Assembly (NCBI RefSeq): GCF_006094435.1
Contig: NZ_CP034783.1
Location: 895,001-959,000 of the forward strand
Direction: 5' to 3'
Length of the DNA: 64,000 nucleotides
From: Pseudomonas sp. MPC6
Lineage (GTDB): Bacteria > Pseudomonadota > Gammaproteobacteria > Pseudomonadales > Pseudomonadaceae
Position 1 is the first letter of the stretch. Each line of letters begins with the position of its first letter. This document shows positions 9,869 through 22,454 of the stretch, piece by piece. The notes under the pieces were generated by a model, which worked only from the letters and a program-made list of their open reading frames with translations, did no database searches and had not been told where the DNA came from. Made by a program: the position numbers and the translations under genes.

Positions 9869-10153
9869 ACTGTAATCCTGCGGTTGGGCTGGACTGACGC
9901 GACGCGCACTATAAGCCGGACGCCCGAAGGGCGGCTAGCATGCCTTGGGTTGTGGCAAAGTGCGAGTCCCGCCCGGCTGGACTGCCCTTCGTCATTCAGG
10001 TAGCTTTGCCGGTTACGCGGGAGCGTTCCAGCTCCTAGAATCAGACTTTTTCAGCGCGCACCGGTTGGTCGCTATCAATCGGACAACGCGCACAGTCTGG
10101 CCGGGCATCGCCTGCGCTCCAATCATTCATCAGTCACTGACCCAAGGTTCTCC

Positions 10154-11818
<1,665 letters not shown>

Positions 11819-11840
11819 TTGGGGTCGGTTGCATGAAAAG

Positions 11841-11866
11841 CGGAGCCTTCGGGCTCCGTTTTTTTT
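11841..11866 (+). terminator. Rho-independent terminator of ettA
   Basis: A CGGAGCC-TTCG-GGCTCCG hairpin with a stable UUCG loop is followed by eight T residues, 22 bases past the stop. Confidence 0.92.
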
Positions 11867-11994
11867 CGCATTTTTACAGGCGAACCGAGGTGAATTCATC
11901 GCAGGCAAGCCCGCGAAAGCGATCTCCATGACAGTGCGAGTCTCAATCCATACGTCCCTGTTTGGGTGCGGATAAAGTGCTAAATCACCAATAA

Positions 11995-13946
<1,952 letters not shown>

Positions 13947-14016
13947 GGTTTTCTCCCGTTATAGGGTTTGGGCCATGGTCGCAGGCTTTTAGTTTCGACG
14001 GATGCCTGTCAGCGAC

Positions 14017-14373
14017 TCATTGCGAGCGATAGGCACGGGCGGCGTCCTGATCTTTTTGCTGCTGCCAGGCTTTTTCCCGCTCATCCCAATGATGGCTGCG
14101 ATAGTCCTCGCGATCCTCGCTTTCGCGCATGGCCTGGCACTGGCGAAAGCCGTCGCTCCAGCCTTCGGCGTAGGGCTTGTCCTTGAGGTAGCGCGGGACG
14201 TTCTTGCGGAACTCGCCGGTGATGGCCCCGGCGGCTTGCCGCCCACTGCTGCAACCGTCATCGAAGCCATCGGCGAATGCCGGCGGGTAACCTTTGGCGA
14301 TCAGATCTTCATGGGTCGTCTGGCAACCTGCGATCAACAGCAACAAACCCGCCACACCCACGCAACGCCACAT
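14017..14373 (-). CDS. Small predicted lipoprotein of unknown function
   Basis: A 118-residue protein with a lipoprotein signal: a short hydrophobic stretch (VAGLLLLIAGC) with lipobox LIAGC, giving Cys17 as the acylated residue. The mature part is hydrophilic with several Gly-Trp/Phe-Asp repeats (PPAFADGFDDGCSSGRQAAG, PYAEGWSDGFRQCQAM), suggesting two related short helical units, and a charged tail rich in Asp, Arg, Glu and Gln. I do not recognise a named family. It stands alone between the Gre-like gene and a REPIN. Confidence 0.75.
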   Translation of the reverse strand: MWRCVGVAGLLLLIAGCQTTHEDLIAKGYPPAFADGFDDGCSSGRQAAGAITGEFRKNVPRYLKDKPYAEGWSDGFRQCQAMRESEDREDYRSHHWDEREKAWQQQKDQDAARAYRSQ

Positions 14374-14464
14374 CTCGTACTCCCGGGCCGATCAACGGCC
14401 TATGAGCAAAGTCTAGGAGGGGATTCGTGAGCAGGGTGTGAAAGAAAGATCAAAAGCTCCTGAT

Positions 14465-14551
14465 TGTAGGAGCCGGCTTGCTGGCGATGGTATCGACGCG
14501 GTTGCTCAAATACACCGCGGTGATGCCATCGCCAGCAAGCCGGCTCCTACA
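14465..14551. repeat. REPIN (CCGGC stem type)
   Basis: The left arm TGTAGGAGCCGGCTTGCTGG and the right arm CCAGCAAGCCGGCTCCTACA are perfect complements, with about 47 bases between. It lies 14 bases from the stop of the DUF4105 gene. Confidence 0.9.
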
Positions 14552-14565
14552 GGAGAGGTGTCAGG

Positions 14566-16419
14566 TCAGTAGTGATACCACTTCAGCTCAAGCATCACTT
14601 CGTTCTCGGGTGAGGCCAGGTGGCTGAATTCGCGCTGTGCGCTCAGACGAAGCCCCAGGTTGCGCGACAACGCCCATTGTTGATTCAGACTGACGCTGCG
14701 ACGCACTTCGCCATTGGTGAAGTAATCACCTTTTGCTTCCAGGCTGAAGTTGCCCAGCGGGTTTTTCCACAGCAAACCGCTGTTGAAGCCTGCCGCCGGA
14801 GCAATGAAGCCTGCAAAGTCATTGTTGTGCTCCACGCGCACGGTGCCCAAGGCGAAACCGAGCATGTCGTCGCCCAGTTGCCAGGTTCCACCGCCACCGC
14901 CGTTGACGTGGCTGACCAGGGTTTCGTCGTCGTGTTTGCCCGGCACGCGCTCCAGGCCGCCGGTGACTTGCCACGAGAGCGGTTGCAACAGCTCGTTGCG
15001 CGGGGTCAGGGAGCGGATGGTCGCCAGGTCCAGTTGCTGCAATTGCCACTGATTGCCTTCGTACTGGCGCAGTTTCATCTGCAGGATTTCAATCTGCGCA
15101 CCGAGCGGGAAACTCTCGGCGTTGTCGTTGAGGTCGTGATAGGCCATGCGCAGGCCGTATTCGCCGAACGCCTTGTCGCCCCGAGTGCCGATACCCGCCT
15201 GCCAGGTGCGGGATTCATGGCCGTCCTCGGGCAGGCCGGGTTGCGGGATGTCCAGCTCCGGTGCCGGATTCCGGTTGATCGCCCGCAGCAGTTCGAAACT
15301 GCGCTGTGCCCGTTGCGGGTCGCGTTCCTGGCCATTGGCGCGGTAGCGCTCCAGTCGGTACGCGGCATCGATGATCAGCGCCTGGCGGTCGCGGGCTTGA
15401 GCCTTGAACGCCGGGGTTTGCAATTGCTGCTGGTCGGCGCTGACCTTCAACACCCACTGCTGCTCTTCATCGGTCAAGGGTTCGGCGCGGCTGAGCAATT
15501 CACGTTCGCGCGACGGACGATACTCTATGGATTCGACCAGCCCGGCCTCTTTCACGGCTTTGACGGTGTCGGTGGGAATCGCAGTCAACGGGAATTGTTC
15601 GGTCAGTCGCAGGCTCGGGCGGGCCACCTGCAGCAGTTCCAGCAGGCGATAGGAGCAGTTTTCGTCGAAGAAGAAATAGTCGAACTGGATCTGTTTCAGT
15701 TCCCAGACATGCTCGACCATGCGTTCGGTTTCTTGTTGAGTCAGATTCAACCGATATTCCCACAGGTCACGATTTTCGAGACTGCGGTATTCCGAGAGTT
15801 TTTCCTGGTAAGGCACCAGCGCAAACAGGCCCGGATAACCGCCCATCAAACCCTTCCAGGCATACAGGATGCTGTTGTCCGAGCCTTCGATGTAGGCACC
15901 GAAGTTGATCGCGTAACTGAGCAGGGCGGTTTGATCGCGCTGCACGTCAGCCTGATCGATGCGCAGCAGGGTATGGCCGAACATCGATGAGGGACTGTTC
16001 AGATAGGCCGCCGGAAAAATCATCACCGCGCTGTGGGGCGAGACATCCTTGAACCATTGCTTGAATTCGCTGCAGTCCAGCGCCGGCAGATCATTCAGCT
16101 CGAGCTGCGCCTTCAGCCAGCGGGTGCGGGCGGGATAGACGCACTGTGCATGCTGTTCGCCGGCACTGGCGGGGGCGTACAGCGCCTGGACCGTCGCTGC
16201 CAGTTCACGGTCGGGGTGTTCGTTGCCGTCGGGCGCGAGAAAGAACTTTTTATCACTGACATAGCTGCGCCAGCCACCGAGCTTGGCGGTTTCGTAATGG
16301 CCCAGGGATATCCAGAAAGGGTCGTTGGCCAGTTGCTGCAAACGTTGATTGTCGATGTGTGGCGCGGCGGACAGCGGGGCACAGACACAGAGCGCCAGCC
16401 AGGCAAGGCGTTTGAGCAT
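14566..16419 (-). CDS. DUF4105-domain envelope protein
   Basis: A 617-residue exported protein with a signal peptide (LKRLAWLALCVCAPLSAA). An N-terminal extension is followed by a DUF4105 domain, a papain-like NlpC/P60-type fold: the His motif SSMFGHTLLRI near residue 145 and the Cys motif DENCSYRLLELL near residue 255 are both kept. The C-terminal third (from about residue 400) alternates short amphipathic strands and ends in LELKWYHY, which resembles an outer-membrane or periplasmic beta domain. The true start is probably ATG 16419; a TTG nine bases upstream is also possible. Enzymatic activity has not been shown for this family to my knowledge. Confidence 0.8.
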   Translation of the reverse strand: MLKRLAWLALCVCAPLSAAPHIDNQRLQQLANDPFWISLGHYETAKLGGWRSYVSDKKFFLAPDGNEHPDRELAATVQALYAPASAGEQHAQCVYPARTRWLKAQLELNDLPALDCSEFKQWFKDVSPHSAVMIFPAAYLNSPSSMFGHTLLRIDQADVQRDQTALLSYAINFGAYIEGSDNSILYAWKGLMGGYPGLFALVPYQEKLSEYRSLENRDLWEYRLNLTQQETERMVEHVWELKQIQFDYFFFDENCSYRLLELLQVARPSLRLTEQFPLTAIPTDTVKAVKEAGLVESIEYRPSRERELLSRAEPLTDEEQQWVLKVSADQQQLQTPAFKAQARDRQALIIDAAYRLERYRANGQERDPQRAQRSFELLRAINRNPAPELDIPQPGLPEDGHESRTWQAGIGTRGDKAFGEYGLRMAYHDLNDNAESFPLGAQIEILQMKLRQYEGNQWQLQQLDLATIRSLTPRNELLQPLSWQVTGGLERVPGKHDDETLVSHVNGGGGGTWQLGDDMLGFALGTVRVEHNNDFAGFIAPAAGFNSGLLWKNPLGNFSLEAKGDYFTNGEVRRSVSLNQQWALSRNLGLRLSAQREFSHLASPENEVMLELKWYHY

Positions 16420-16474
16420 ATATGGCAACTTAAGTCGAAAAAATACAAAGACCCGACGCGGTTGACCGTTCCAC

Positions 16475-16574
16475 TGTAGGCGCTGGCTTGCCAGCGATGG
16501 TCTGAAGGGCGCCGTGGTTAGTCAGGAAACACACGTCATCGTTAACGACCATCGCTGGCAAGCCAGCGCCTACA
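16475..16574. repeat. REPIN (GCTGGC stem type)
   Basis: TGTAGGCGCTGGCTTGCCAG and its mirror CTGGCAAGCCAGCGCCTACA. The interior carries CGTCATCGTTAACGACCATC, the complement of a motif shared by other REPINs here. It lies between two minus-strand genes. Confidence 0.88.
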
Positions 16575-16604
16575 GTTGATTGGCATCCCAACGAGGGCCA
16601 GGTC

Positions 16605-16640
16605 CAAAAAAATAAAGCCCGCTCCCCAAAAGGTGCGGGC
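16605..16640 (-). terminator. Terminator of the DUF3015 gene
   Basis: On the minus strand a GCCCGC/GCGGGC hairpin is followed by a T-rich run, 10 bases past the stop. Confidence 0.75.
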
Positions 16641-16649
16641 GGGTGGAGC

Positions 16650-17138
16650 TTAAGCTTGAGTGGCGTACTTGACCAGACGAGGATCGTTTTTCAGCACGGC
16701 CAGGGTGTTGGTATGCACGTCTTCAGCGGTCACGTCAGCCTTGCTGAAGATCTGCTGGAAGTGCTCGTGAGTCACGGCGGCGAAGTGCGCACGGTCTTCC
16801 GGCGCCACGCCCAGTACCACGGCATAAGTCGTCAGCGCTTCGCCCTGACCTTTAGCCATGTCTTCGGACAGCTCGTTCATCATGCCATTCATGGCCAACC
16901 AGGATTTGCCGCCATAGGTCAGCGACGCATTAGTCGAGCAACCGTTGGTACCGGAGGTCATACCGAAAGTTGCGTTGCCGGAAGTGCCGTTGGTGGTGGA
17001 TGCCAGGAAGTGCGCCGGGGTGCCACGCTGACCTTCGAACAGCATGTTGCCCCAACCGCAATCCGGACCGCCTGGCGCCTGAGCCATGGCGTTGATGGAT
17101 ACAACGGTGAAGAGAGTACCGAGAAGAATCCGTTTCAT
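16650..17138 (-). CDS. DUF3015 family periplasmic protein
   Basis: A 162-residue exported protein with a clear signal peptide (MKRILLGTLFTVVSINAMAQ). The mature part has family motifs GPDCGWGNMLFEGQRGTPAH, TFGMTSGTNGCS and NGMMNELSEDMAKGQGEALT; the two Cys could form a disulfide. Function is unknown in any species I know of. AGAGAACA lies before the ATG. It is a single-gene unit with its own terminator, divergent from the Lon-like protease gene. Confidence 0.88.
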   Translation of the reverse strand: MKRILLGTLFTVVSINAMAQAPGGPDCGWGNMLFEGQRGTPAHFLASTTNGTSGNATFGMTSGTNGCSTNASLTYGGKSWLAMNGMMNELSEDMAKGQGEALTTYAVVLGVAPEDRAHFAAVTHEHFQQIFSKADVTAEDVHTNTLAVLKNDPRLVKYATQA

Positions 17139-17412
17139 AGCTGTGTTCTCTTTGTGTGCATACCAATGGACAGGGTCTGGCCCGATCTGGCGCCAGTGGG
17201 CCGGTTATTGTTCCAGCCGCGCAGTTTGGAGTTTAGGCACGATCCAAGGGTTCCGTGATTTTTTGCAATACATTCGTTGAAAACATTGATTTAGACCCGA
17301 CCCGCCGGGAGATGTCGCTTTGACTATGCTTTGGCTTGAGGCGCGCCTTGCAAGTGATGCATGGGCAGCGCCAGAATGCCGCTATCTGCCCCGCCTGATG
17401 TAAGGAAGCCCG

Positions 17413-19851
17413 ATGCCTGATCCTGTTGCTGCCAGCTTGCGTCTAGCGCCCGAAGCGCTGACCCGTCCGTTTTCCGCTGAACAGTTCAGCTTCTCTACCA
17501 CCAATGATCTGGAGCCCTTCCGCGGTGTGCTTGGCCAGGAACGTGCGGTCGAAGCCTTGCAGTTCGGTGTGGCCATGCCACGCCCCGGTTACAACGTATT
17601 CGTCATGGGCGAGCCCGGCACTGGCCGGTTTTCGTTCGTCAAACGCTACCTGAAGGCCGAAGGCAAACGCCTGCAGACCCCGGCGGACTGGGTCTACGTC
17701 AACAATTTCGAGGATCCTCGCGAGCCTCGCACCCTGGAGTTGCCCGCAGGCACTGCCGGTGCCTTCATCGATGATATCAACGGTCTGATCGATAACCTGT
17801 TGGCGACGTTCCCGGCCGTGTTCGAACACCCGTCGTACCAGCAGAAGAAAAGCGCCATCGATCGCGCCTTCAATCAACGTTATGACCGCGCGCTGGATGT
17901 GATCGAGCGCCTGGCGCTCGAGAAAGACGTCGCACTGTATCGCGACAGCAGCAACATCGCGTTCACCCCGATGTTTGAAGGCAAGGCCGTGGACGAAGCG
18001 GAATTCGCCCAGTTGCCGGAAGCCGATCGCGAGCGCTTCCACGACGACATTGCGTGGCTCGAAGAGCGGCTGAACGAAGAACTCGCCAGCCTGGCGCAGT
18101 GGAAGCGCGAGTCGAGCAATCAACTGCGTCAGCTCAACGAAGAAACCATCACCCTGGCCTTGCAGCCACTGCTCGCGCCGCTGTCGGAAAAGTACGCGGA
18201 AAACGCCGGTGTTTGCGGCTACCTGCAAGCGATGCAGGTGTACCTGCTCAAAACCGTGGTCGAGCAACTGGTGGATGACAGCAAGCCAGATGCGGTCGCG
18301 CGCAAACTGCTGGAAGAGCAATACGCCCCGAGCCTGGTGGTCGGTCATCCGTTCAGCGGCGGTGCGCCAGTGGTCTTTGAGCCGCACCCGACTTACGAAA
18401 ACCTGTTCGGCCGCATTGAGTACACCACCGATCAGGGCGCGCTTTACACCACGTATCGCCAGTTGCGTCCGGGTGCGCTGCACCGCGCCAACGGTGGCTT
18501 CCTGATTCTCGAAGCGGAAAAAATGCTCAGCGAGCCGTTCGTGTGGGATGCGCTCAAACGCGCCCTGCAATCGCGCAAACTGAAAATGGAATCGCCGCTG
18601 GGCGAGATGGGCCGTTTCGCCACCGTAACCCTGACGCCGCAACACATTCCGTTGCAGGTCAAAGTGGTCATCATCGGCGCCCGGCAGCTGTACTACACGC
18701 TGCAAGACCTCGATCCGGACTTCCAGGAGATGTTCCGCGTCCTGGTGGATTTCGACGAAGACATTCCGATGGTCGACGAAAGCCTGGAGCAGTTCGCCCA
18801 GTTGCTGAAGACCCGCACCTCCGAAGAGGGCATGGCGCCGCTGACCGCCGATGCGGTGGCGCGCCTGGCGACTTACAGCGCGCGCCTGGCCGAACACCAG
18901 GGGCGTTTGTCGGCACGGATCGGTGATCTGTTCCAACTGGTCAGCGAGGCGGATTTCATTCGCCAACTGGCGGCTGACGAGATGACCGACGCCGGGCACA
19001 TCGAGCGTGCTCTCAAAGCCAAGGCCACCCGCACCGGGCGCGTTTCGGCGCGGATTCTCGATGACATGCTGGCCGGCATCATCCTCATCGACACGGACGG
19101 TGCCGCCGTTGGCAAATGCAACGGGCTGACGGTATTGGAGGTGGGTGACTCGGCCTTCGGGGTGCCGGCGCGGATTTCCGCCACGGTGTATCCGGGTGGC
19201 AGCGGCATCGTCGACATCGAGCGCGAGGTCAACCTCGGCCAGCCGATTCACTCCAAGGGCGTGATGATCCTCACCGGGTATCTGGGCAGCCGTTATGCCC
19301 AGGAATTCCCCCTGGCGATTTCCGCCAGTATCGCCCTGGAGCAATCCTACGGTTACGTCGATGGCGACAGTGCATCGCTGGGCGAGGCTTGCACCCTGAT
19401 CTCGGCCCTGTCGAAAACCCCGCTCAAGCAGTGCTTTGCAATCACCGGCTCGATCAACCAGTTCGGTGAGGTGCAGGCGGTGGGCGGGGTCAACGAGAAA
19501 ATCGAAGGCTTCTTCCGGCTCTGCGAAGCCCGCGGGTTGACCGGTGAGCAGGGCGCGATCATTCCGCAGGCCAACGTTGCCACGCTGATGCTCGACGAGA
19601 AGGTGCTGGCCGCGGTGCGCTCGGGGCAGTTCCATGTCTATGCGGTACGCCAGGCCGACGAGGCGCTGAGCCTGTTGGTCGGTGAGCCGGCGGGTGCACC
19701 GGATGAGCATGGCGAATTCCCTGAAGGCAGCGTTAACGCGCGGGTGGTGGAGCGTTTGCGCGTGATCGCGGAAATGATCAGCGAGGAAGATCTCAAGGAG
19801 GCCGAGAAAGAAGCGGCGCAGGAAGCACTGGTCGAGGCCAAACCGGCCTGA
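17413..19851 (+). CDS. Lon-like ATP-dependent protease (LonB/YcbZ type)
   Basis: A cytosolic 812-residue protein. A helical N-terminal region and an AAA-like domain are followed by a Lon-type peptidase domain. Walker A at residues 66-74 is GEPGTGRFS, with Arg where Lys is usual; it is separated from Walker B-like GGFLILEAEKML (about residue 360) by a long helical insertion. The protease dyad is intact: Ser653 in DGDSASLGEA and Lys696 in GGVNEKIEGF, 43 residues apart as in E. coli Lon. Position matches PA4576 of P. aeruginosa (from memory). Substrates are unknown. The charged C-terminal tail is poorly conserved in the family. Confidence 0.88.
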   Translation: MPDPVAASLRLAPEALTRPFSAEQFSFSTTNDLEPFRGVLGQERAVEALQFGVAMPRPGYNVFVMGEPGTGRFSFVKRYLKAEGKRLQTPADWVYVNNFEDPREPRTLELPAGTAGAFIDDINGLIDNLLATFPAVFEHPSYQQKKSAIDRAFNQRYDRALDVIERLALEKDVALYRDSSNIAFTPMFEGKAVDEAEFAQLPEADRERFHDDIAWLEERLNEELASLAQWKRESSNQLRQLNEETITLALQPLLAPLSEKYAENAGVCGYLQAMQVYLLKTVVEQLVDDSKPDAVARKLLEEQYAPSLVVGHPFSGGAPVVFEPHPTYENLFGRIEYTTDQGALYTTYRQLRPGALHRANGGFLILEAEKMLSEPFVWDALKRALQSRKLKMESPLGEMGRFATVTLTPQHIPLQVKVVIIGARQLYYTLQDLDPDFQEMFRVLVDFDEDIPMVDESLEQFAQLLKTRTSEEGMAPLTADAVARLATYSARLAEHQGRLSARIGDLFQLVSEADFIRQLAADEMTDAGHIERALKAKATRTGRVSARILDDMLAGIILIDTDGAAVGKCNGLTVLEVGDSAFGVPARISATVYPGGSGIVDIEREVNLGQPIHSKGVMILTGYLGSRYAQEFPLAISASIALEQSYGYVDGDSASLGEACTLISALSKTPLKQCFAITGSINQFGEVQAVGGVNEKIEGFFRLCEARGLTGEQGAIIPQANVATLMLDEKVLAAVRSGQFHVYAVRQADEALSLLVGEPAGAPDEHGEFPEGSVNARVVERLRVIAEMISEEDLKEAEKEAAQEALVEAKPA

Positions 19852-19862
19852 CATAGGGCCCC

Positions 19863-19951
19863 TGTAGGAGCGAGGCTTGCCCGCGAAGAACCATAGCGCG
19901 GTTAAACAGGCAAACCTCGTCGCGGCCTTCGCGGGCAAGCCTCGCTCCTAC
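19863..19951. repeat. REPIN (CGAGGC variant)
   Basis: TGTAGGAGCGAGGCTTGCCC and its mirror GGGCAAGCCTCGCTCCTACG, just after the Lon-like gene. Its interior differs from the CGTCAACGATAACG group. Confidence 0.85.
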
Positions 19952-20005
19952 GGGTGCCATCACTCTGACGTCAATATTCACACAATGACCATTCGGCGCC
20001 TTTTG

Positions 20006-20030
20006 GTCTTACTTGACGTGTTAGTCAGAC
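20006..20030. promoter_or_regulatory. Inverted repeat upstream of the 112-residue gene
   Basis: GTCTTACT and AGTCAGAC, complementary but for one base, are separated by 9 bases; TTGACG lies inside and TATGAT 20 bases further. This looks like an operator over a promoter, though the -35/-10 spacing is long. No cognate regulator is suggested. Confidence 0.35.
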
Positions 20031-20129
20031 TTTTCTTCTATGATCAGCTCAAGGATATCGACAGTAATCACTGGATCGAGACAGCCTTCCCGTGGGGGCT
20101 GAATACCGGATCTACCGAGGGCCGCCGCC

Positions 20130-20468
20130 ATGTCGCGCAACCTCTGCCTCACCCGTCAATGCCTGGGTCTTGTGACCCGTATCGAATGCGCCATCCGCCC
20201 ATTGGCGGGGGATACGGGCATGTGGACCTTGCTTTTCGCCGCTGGAATGGCCGGCGAACAACCTTCAGCCATCAAAGCCCAGGGCCCGTTTCATGGCCCC
20301 TTCGTGGCTGAATCAATCCTCGACACCATTGTTGAAAGCCTGACCCTGCATGGTTACGAGCTGGCTGATGACCCGCAAATCTGGTGCCTGCACCTGCAAG
20401 CCCAGCTGCGGGAAATCAATGGTGGCCGTTCGCGCAATCTCGGCTTCGAGTTCCGGCCCGACCGCTGA
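20130..20468 (+). CDS. Conserved hypothetical protein, PA4575-like
   Basis: A 112-residue protein with no signal peptide or membrane helix. The N-terminal half contains several Cys (MSRNLCLTRQCLGLVTRIEC), followed by a compact C-terminal half (SILDTIVESLTLHGYELADD, WCLHLQAQLREI). A GAGG site precedes the ATG. By position it matches PA4575 of P. aeruginosa, an uncharacterised Pseudomonas protein (recalled synteny). Its stop lies 5 bases from the stop of the convergent lipoprotein gene. I do not recognise a domain. Confidence 0.7.
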   Translation: MSRNLCLTRQCLGLVTRIECAIRPLAGDTGMWTLLFAAGMAGEQPSAIKAQGPFHGPFVAESILDTIVESLTLHGYELADDPQIWCLHLQAQLREINGGRSRNLGFEFRPDR

Positions 20469-20473
20469 GAGGA

Positions 20474-22294
20474 CTATTGGGCAAGGTCAGCCTTGTCCAG
20501 TTTGACCTCGAAACCGTATTGCACGGTGACGAGGTCAGTGCGCTGGTAGGTTTCCAGTTGGGTGGGCTGGCCGTAGAAGTAATGCACCTCGAATATTGCC
20601 GGGCCTTCTGCGCTCGCGTCGTGACTGACCGACAGGATCTCCTTCAGATAATGGCCGCTGGCGTCCCTGGCGAAAAAACGCCAGTCCTGGGCGGGGAACG
20701 ATTTCGAGTCGACCACCAGTGTGTTGCCTTTGAGCTTCAGTCCTTTGGGCAGTTGCTGGGCGTCGATGGTTTTCTTGTCGACGGTGGCCATGAACAGGGG
20801 AAAGGAGCCGACCGCGTAGGCCGGTGTTTCCGGAAACAGGTTCAGGTCATAGGTGATCGTGCCGCGCGGGGGGTCGACCTGATAGGCCTGCGGCGGCAAT
20901 TCGATCGGTCCATCGCGTTTGCCGCTGGCGTCTTCGGTAAAGAACGTGACCGGGCTATTCCTGGCGTTCAAGGCGGTGCCGAGCAGTTCATCATTGAAGC
21001 TTCTGGGATGATCGAACTCAATGCGCGCGGCACTCGGGTCATCGACGGATTGACTGATGCTGACACTCTTTTTCAGTTGTTCCTCGCCCAGCGTGGCTCC
21101 CTGGAGCCAGGTCGGGGCCTGGTCGTCGTACACCACCACCGGTAACGTCAGCGGCTGGACGGATTTAGCCGTGGTGTGCCGGTCGAAGCGGCGTACCGGC
21201 AAGTTCAGGTTCTTGCGGGTCACCGTGGCAGCCGAAAAATCCAGCACGCTGACTTCCAGCGTCTCGATCGGCCCGTTGAAGTACACCTTGGAGTAATGCT
21301 GTTTCTGTTGCTGCTCAAAGGCGCGTTGCTCGTCATCGAGCTGTTTTTCGAATGCCTCGCTCCAGGCCTTCTGCTGTTGCATATTCGCCAATTGCTTTTG
21401 ATAGAAGGCTATTTGCGCAGCGGTTTCATTGATCGAGCCCGAGCGCGCGAGAAATTGCCCGGTGCTGTCTTTGGCCTGGACGATCAGCGGGTTCAACGCG
21501 GTGTCGCTGAGCTCGGCGGCCAGGGGCGCGCTGTTGCTGAATTCGATTTCGGCGTAGTTGCTGTCCAGTTTCAGCAGGGTGACGCTGAGGTTGTCGTTGG
21601 TACGGGTCTGACCCACGTCCTTTTGCGTCAGGTCGAAGCTGTAGAGCCGGCGCGGCGCAATGACTTCCACTTTGCCGTGCAGAGTCACCGGTTGTGGCTG
21701 GTTCTTGTTTTCGACGTCCAGGCCATCGATGAAAGGGTAAGTGACCGTCAGGTCATCGGGGTTGGTCAGGTTGGAGCTGGAGGGACTGAGCTGAATGCCA
21801 GGATCGGTTTCCGACCATTCCGGCTGGAACGGGATGACGCGCTTGTTGCTCAGGGTTACCGACTGCCATTCCACGGCGTGGGGAAAAACAAACGCGGCAG
21901 GGCTGTTGAAGTTGAAGGGGAACACCGGCTGCAGATCGGTCAGGTAGTCGGAGCTGGAGTCTTTGTGCAGCACGAACAGACCGTTGATGTAGGTGTCGAC
22001 CAGATCCTGTGGCGTCGGGTAGTGCTTGAGCACGGCGAGGACGTCTTCGTCGTATTCGGTTTCCACAGGTTTGCTCTCGAGCTTGAGCTGGGCACGTTCG
22101 AGCAACAACAGTGAACCACCGAGTTCGGCCACGGCATTCTTGAGTTTCGGATCCTGAATCGCGTCCAGAGACTTCTCGAACTGCGCCGTCTTTTCCTCGA
22201 GGCTGACCGGGAGCTTGGCATCACTGGGTGAGCACCCGCTCATCAGCAGGGCCAGGCAGATTCCGGCGCTCGTTAAAGGCAATCGCACATCCAT
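20474..22294 (-). CDS. Large predicted lipoprotein of unknown function
   Basis: A 606-residue protein with a lipoprotein signal: hydrophobic stretch SAGICLALLMSGC with Cys21 as the lipidated residue. A helical region (residues 30-75) and a beta-rich middle follow. A charged coiled coil near residues 290-335 (FYQKQLANMQQQKAWSEAFE) is rich in Gln. The C-terminal half has several beta-sandwich-like segments (KVYFNGPIETLEVSVLDFSA, DWRFFARDASGHYLKEILSV). AGGA lies upstream of the ATG. I do not recognise a named family. The membrane side it faces is not clear, but no Asp follows the Cys (CSPSD), so outer membrane is likely. Confidence 0.75.
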   Translation of the reverse strand: MDVRLPLTSAGICLALLMSGCSPSDAKLPVSLEEKTAQFEKSLDAIQDPKLKNAVAELGGSLLLLERAQLKLESKPVETEYDEDVLAVLKHYPTPQDLVDTYINGLFVLHKDSSSDYLTDLQPVFPFNFNSPAAFVFPHAVEWQSVTLSNKRVIPFQPEWSETDPGIQLSPSSSNLTNPDDLTVTYPFIDGLDVENKNQPQPVTLHGKVEVIAPRRLYSFDLTQKDVGQTRTNDNLSVTLLKLDSNYAEIEFSNSAPLAAELSDTALNPLIVQAKDSTGQFLARSGSINETAAQIAFYQKQLANMQQQKAWSEAFEKQLDDEQRAFEQQQKQHYSKVYFNGPIETLEVSVLDFSAATVTRKNLNLPVRRFDRHTTAKSVQPLTLPVVVYDDQAPTWLQGATLGEEQLKKSVSISQSVDDPSAARIEFDHPRSFNDELLGTALNARNSPVTFFTEDASGKRDGPIELPPQAYQVDPPRGTITYDLNLFPETPAYAVGSFPLFMATVDKKTIDAQQLPKGLKLKGNTLVVDSKSFPAQDWRFFARDASGHYLKEILSVSHDASAEGPAIFEVHYFYGQPTQLETYQRTDLVTVQYGFEVKLDKADLAQ

Positions 22295-22454
22295 TTTCCC
22301 GTTTTCCTGTCCGATGTCGCTGAGCTGTCAATAGTTTGGACACTAGCAGAAAAACCTTGTCACACACGCGCAGGTTACGGATTTTTCGGTTGTTTCTGGG
22401 TGTAACAGGTGGCTGGTATACTCGCGTCCATTTCCAGCCCAACTGTGAGATTCA

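Noticed and set aside
11900..11926. Half REP (CATCGCAGGCAAGCCCGCG) after ettA
   Set aside because: A single arm without mirror copy; too degenerate to list as a unit.
17443..19938. An 831-codon open frame antisense to the Lon-like protease
   Set aside because: Same cause: third-position GC leaves the opposite strand open. No domain, no ribosome site, and the start lies in a REPIN.
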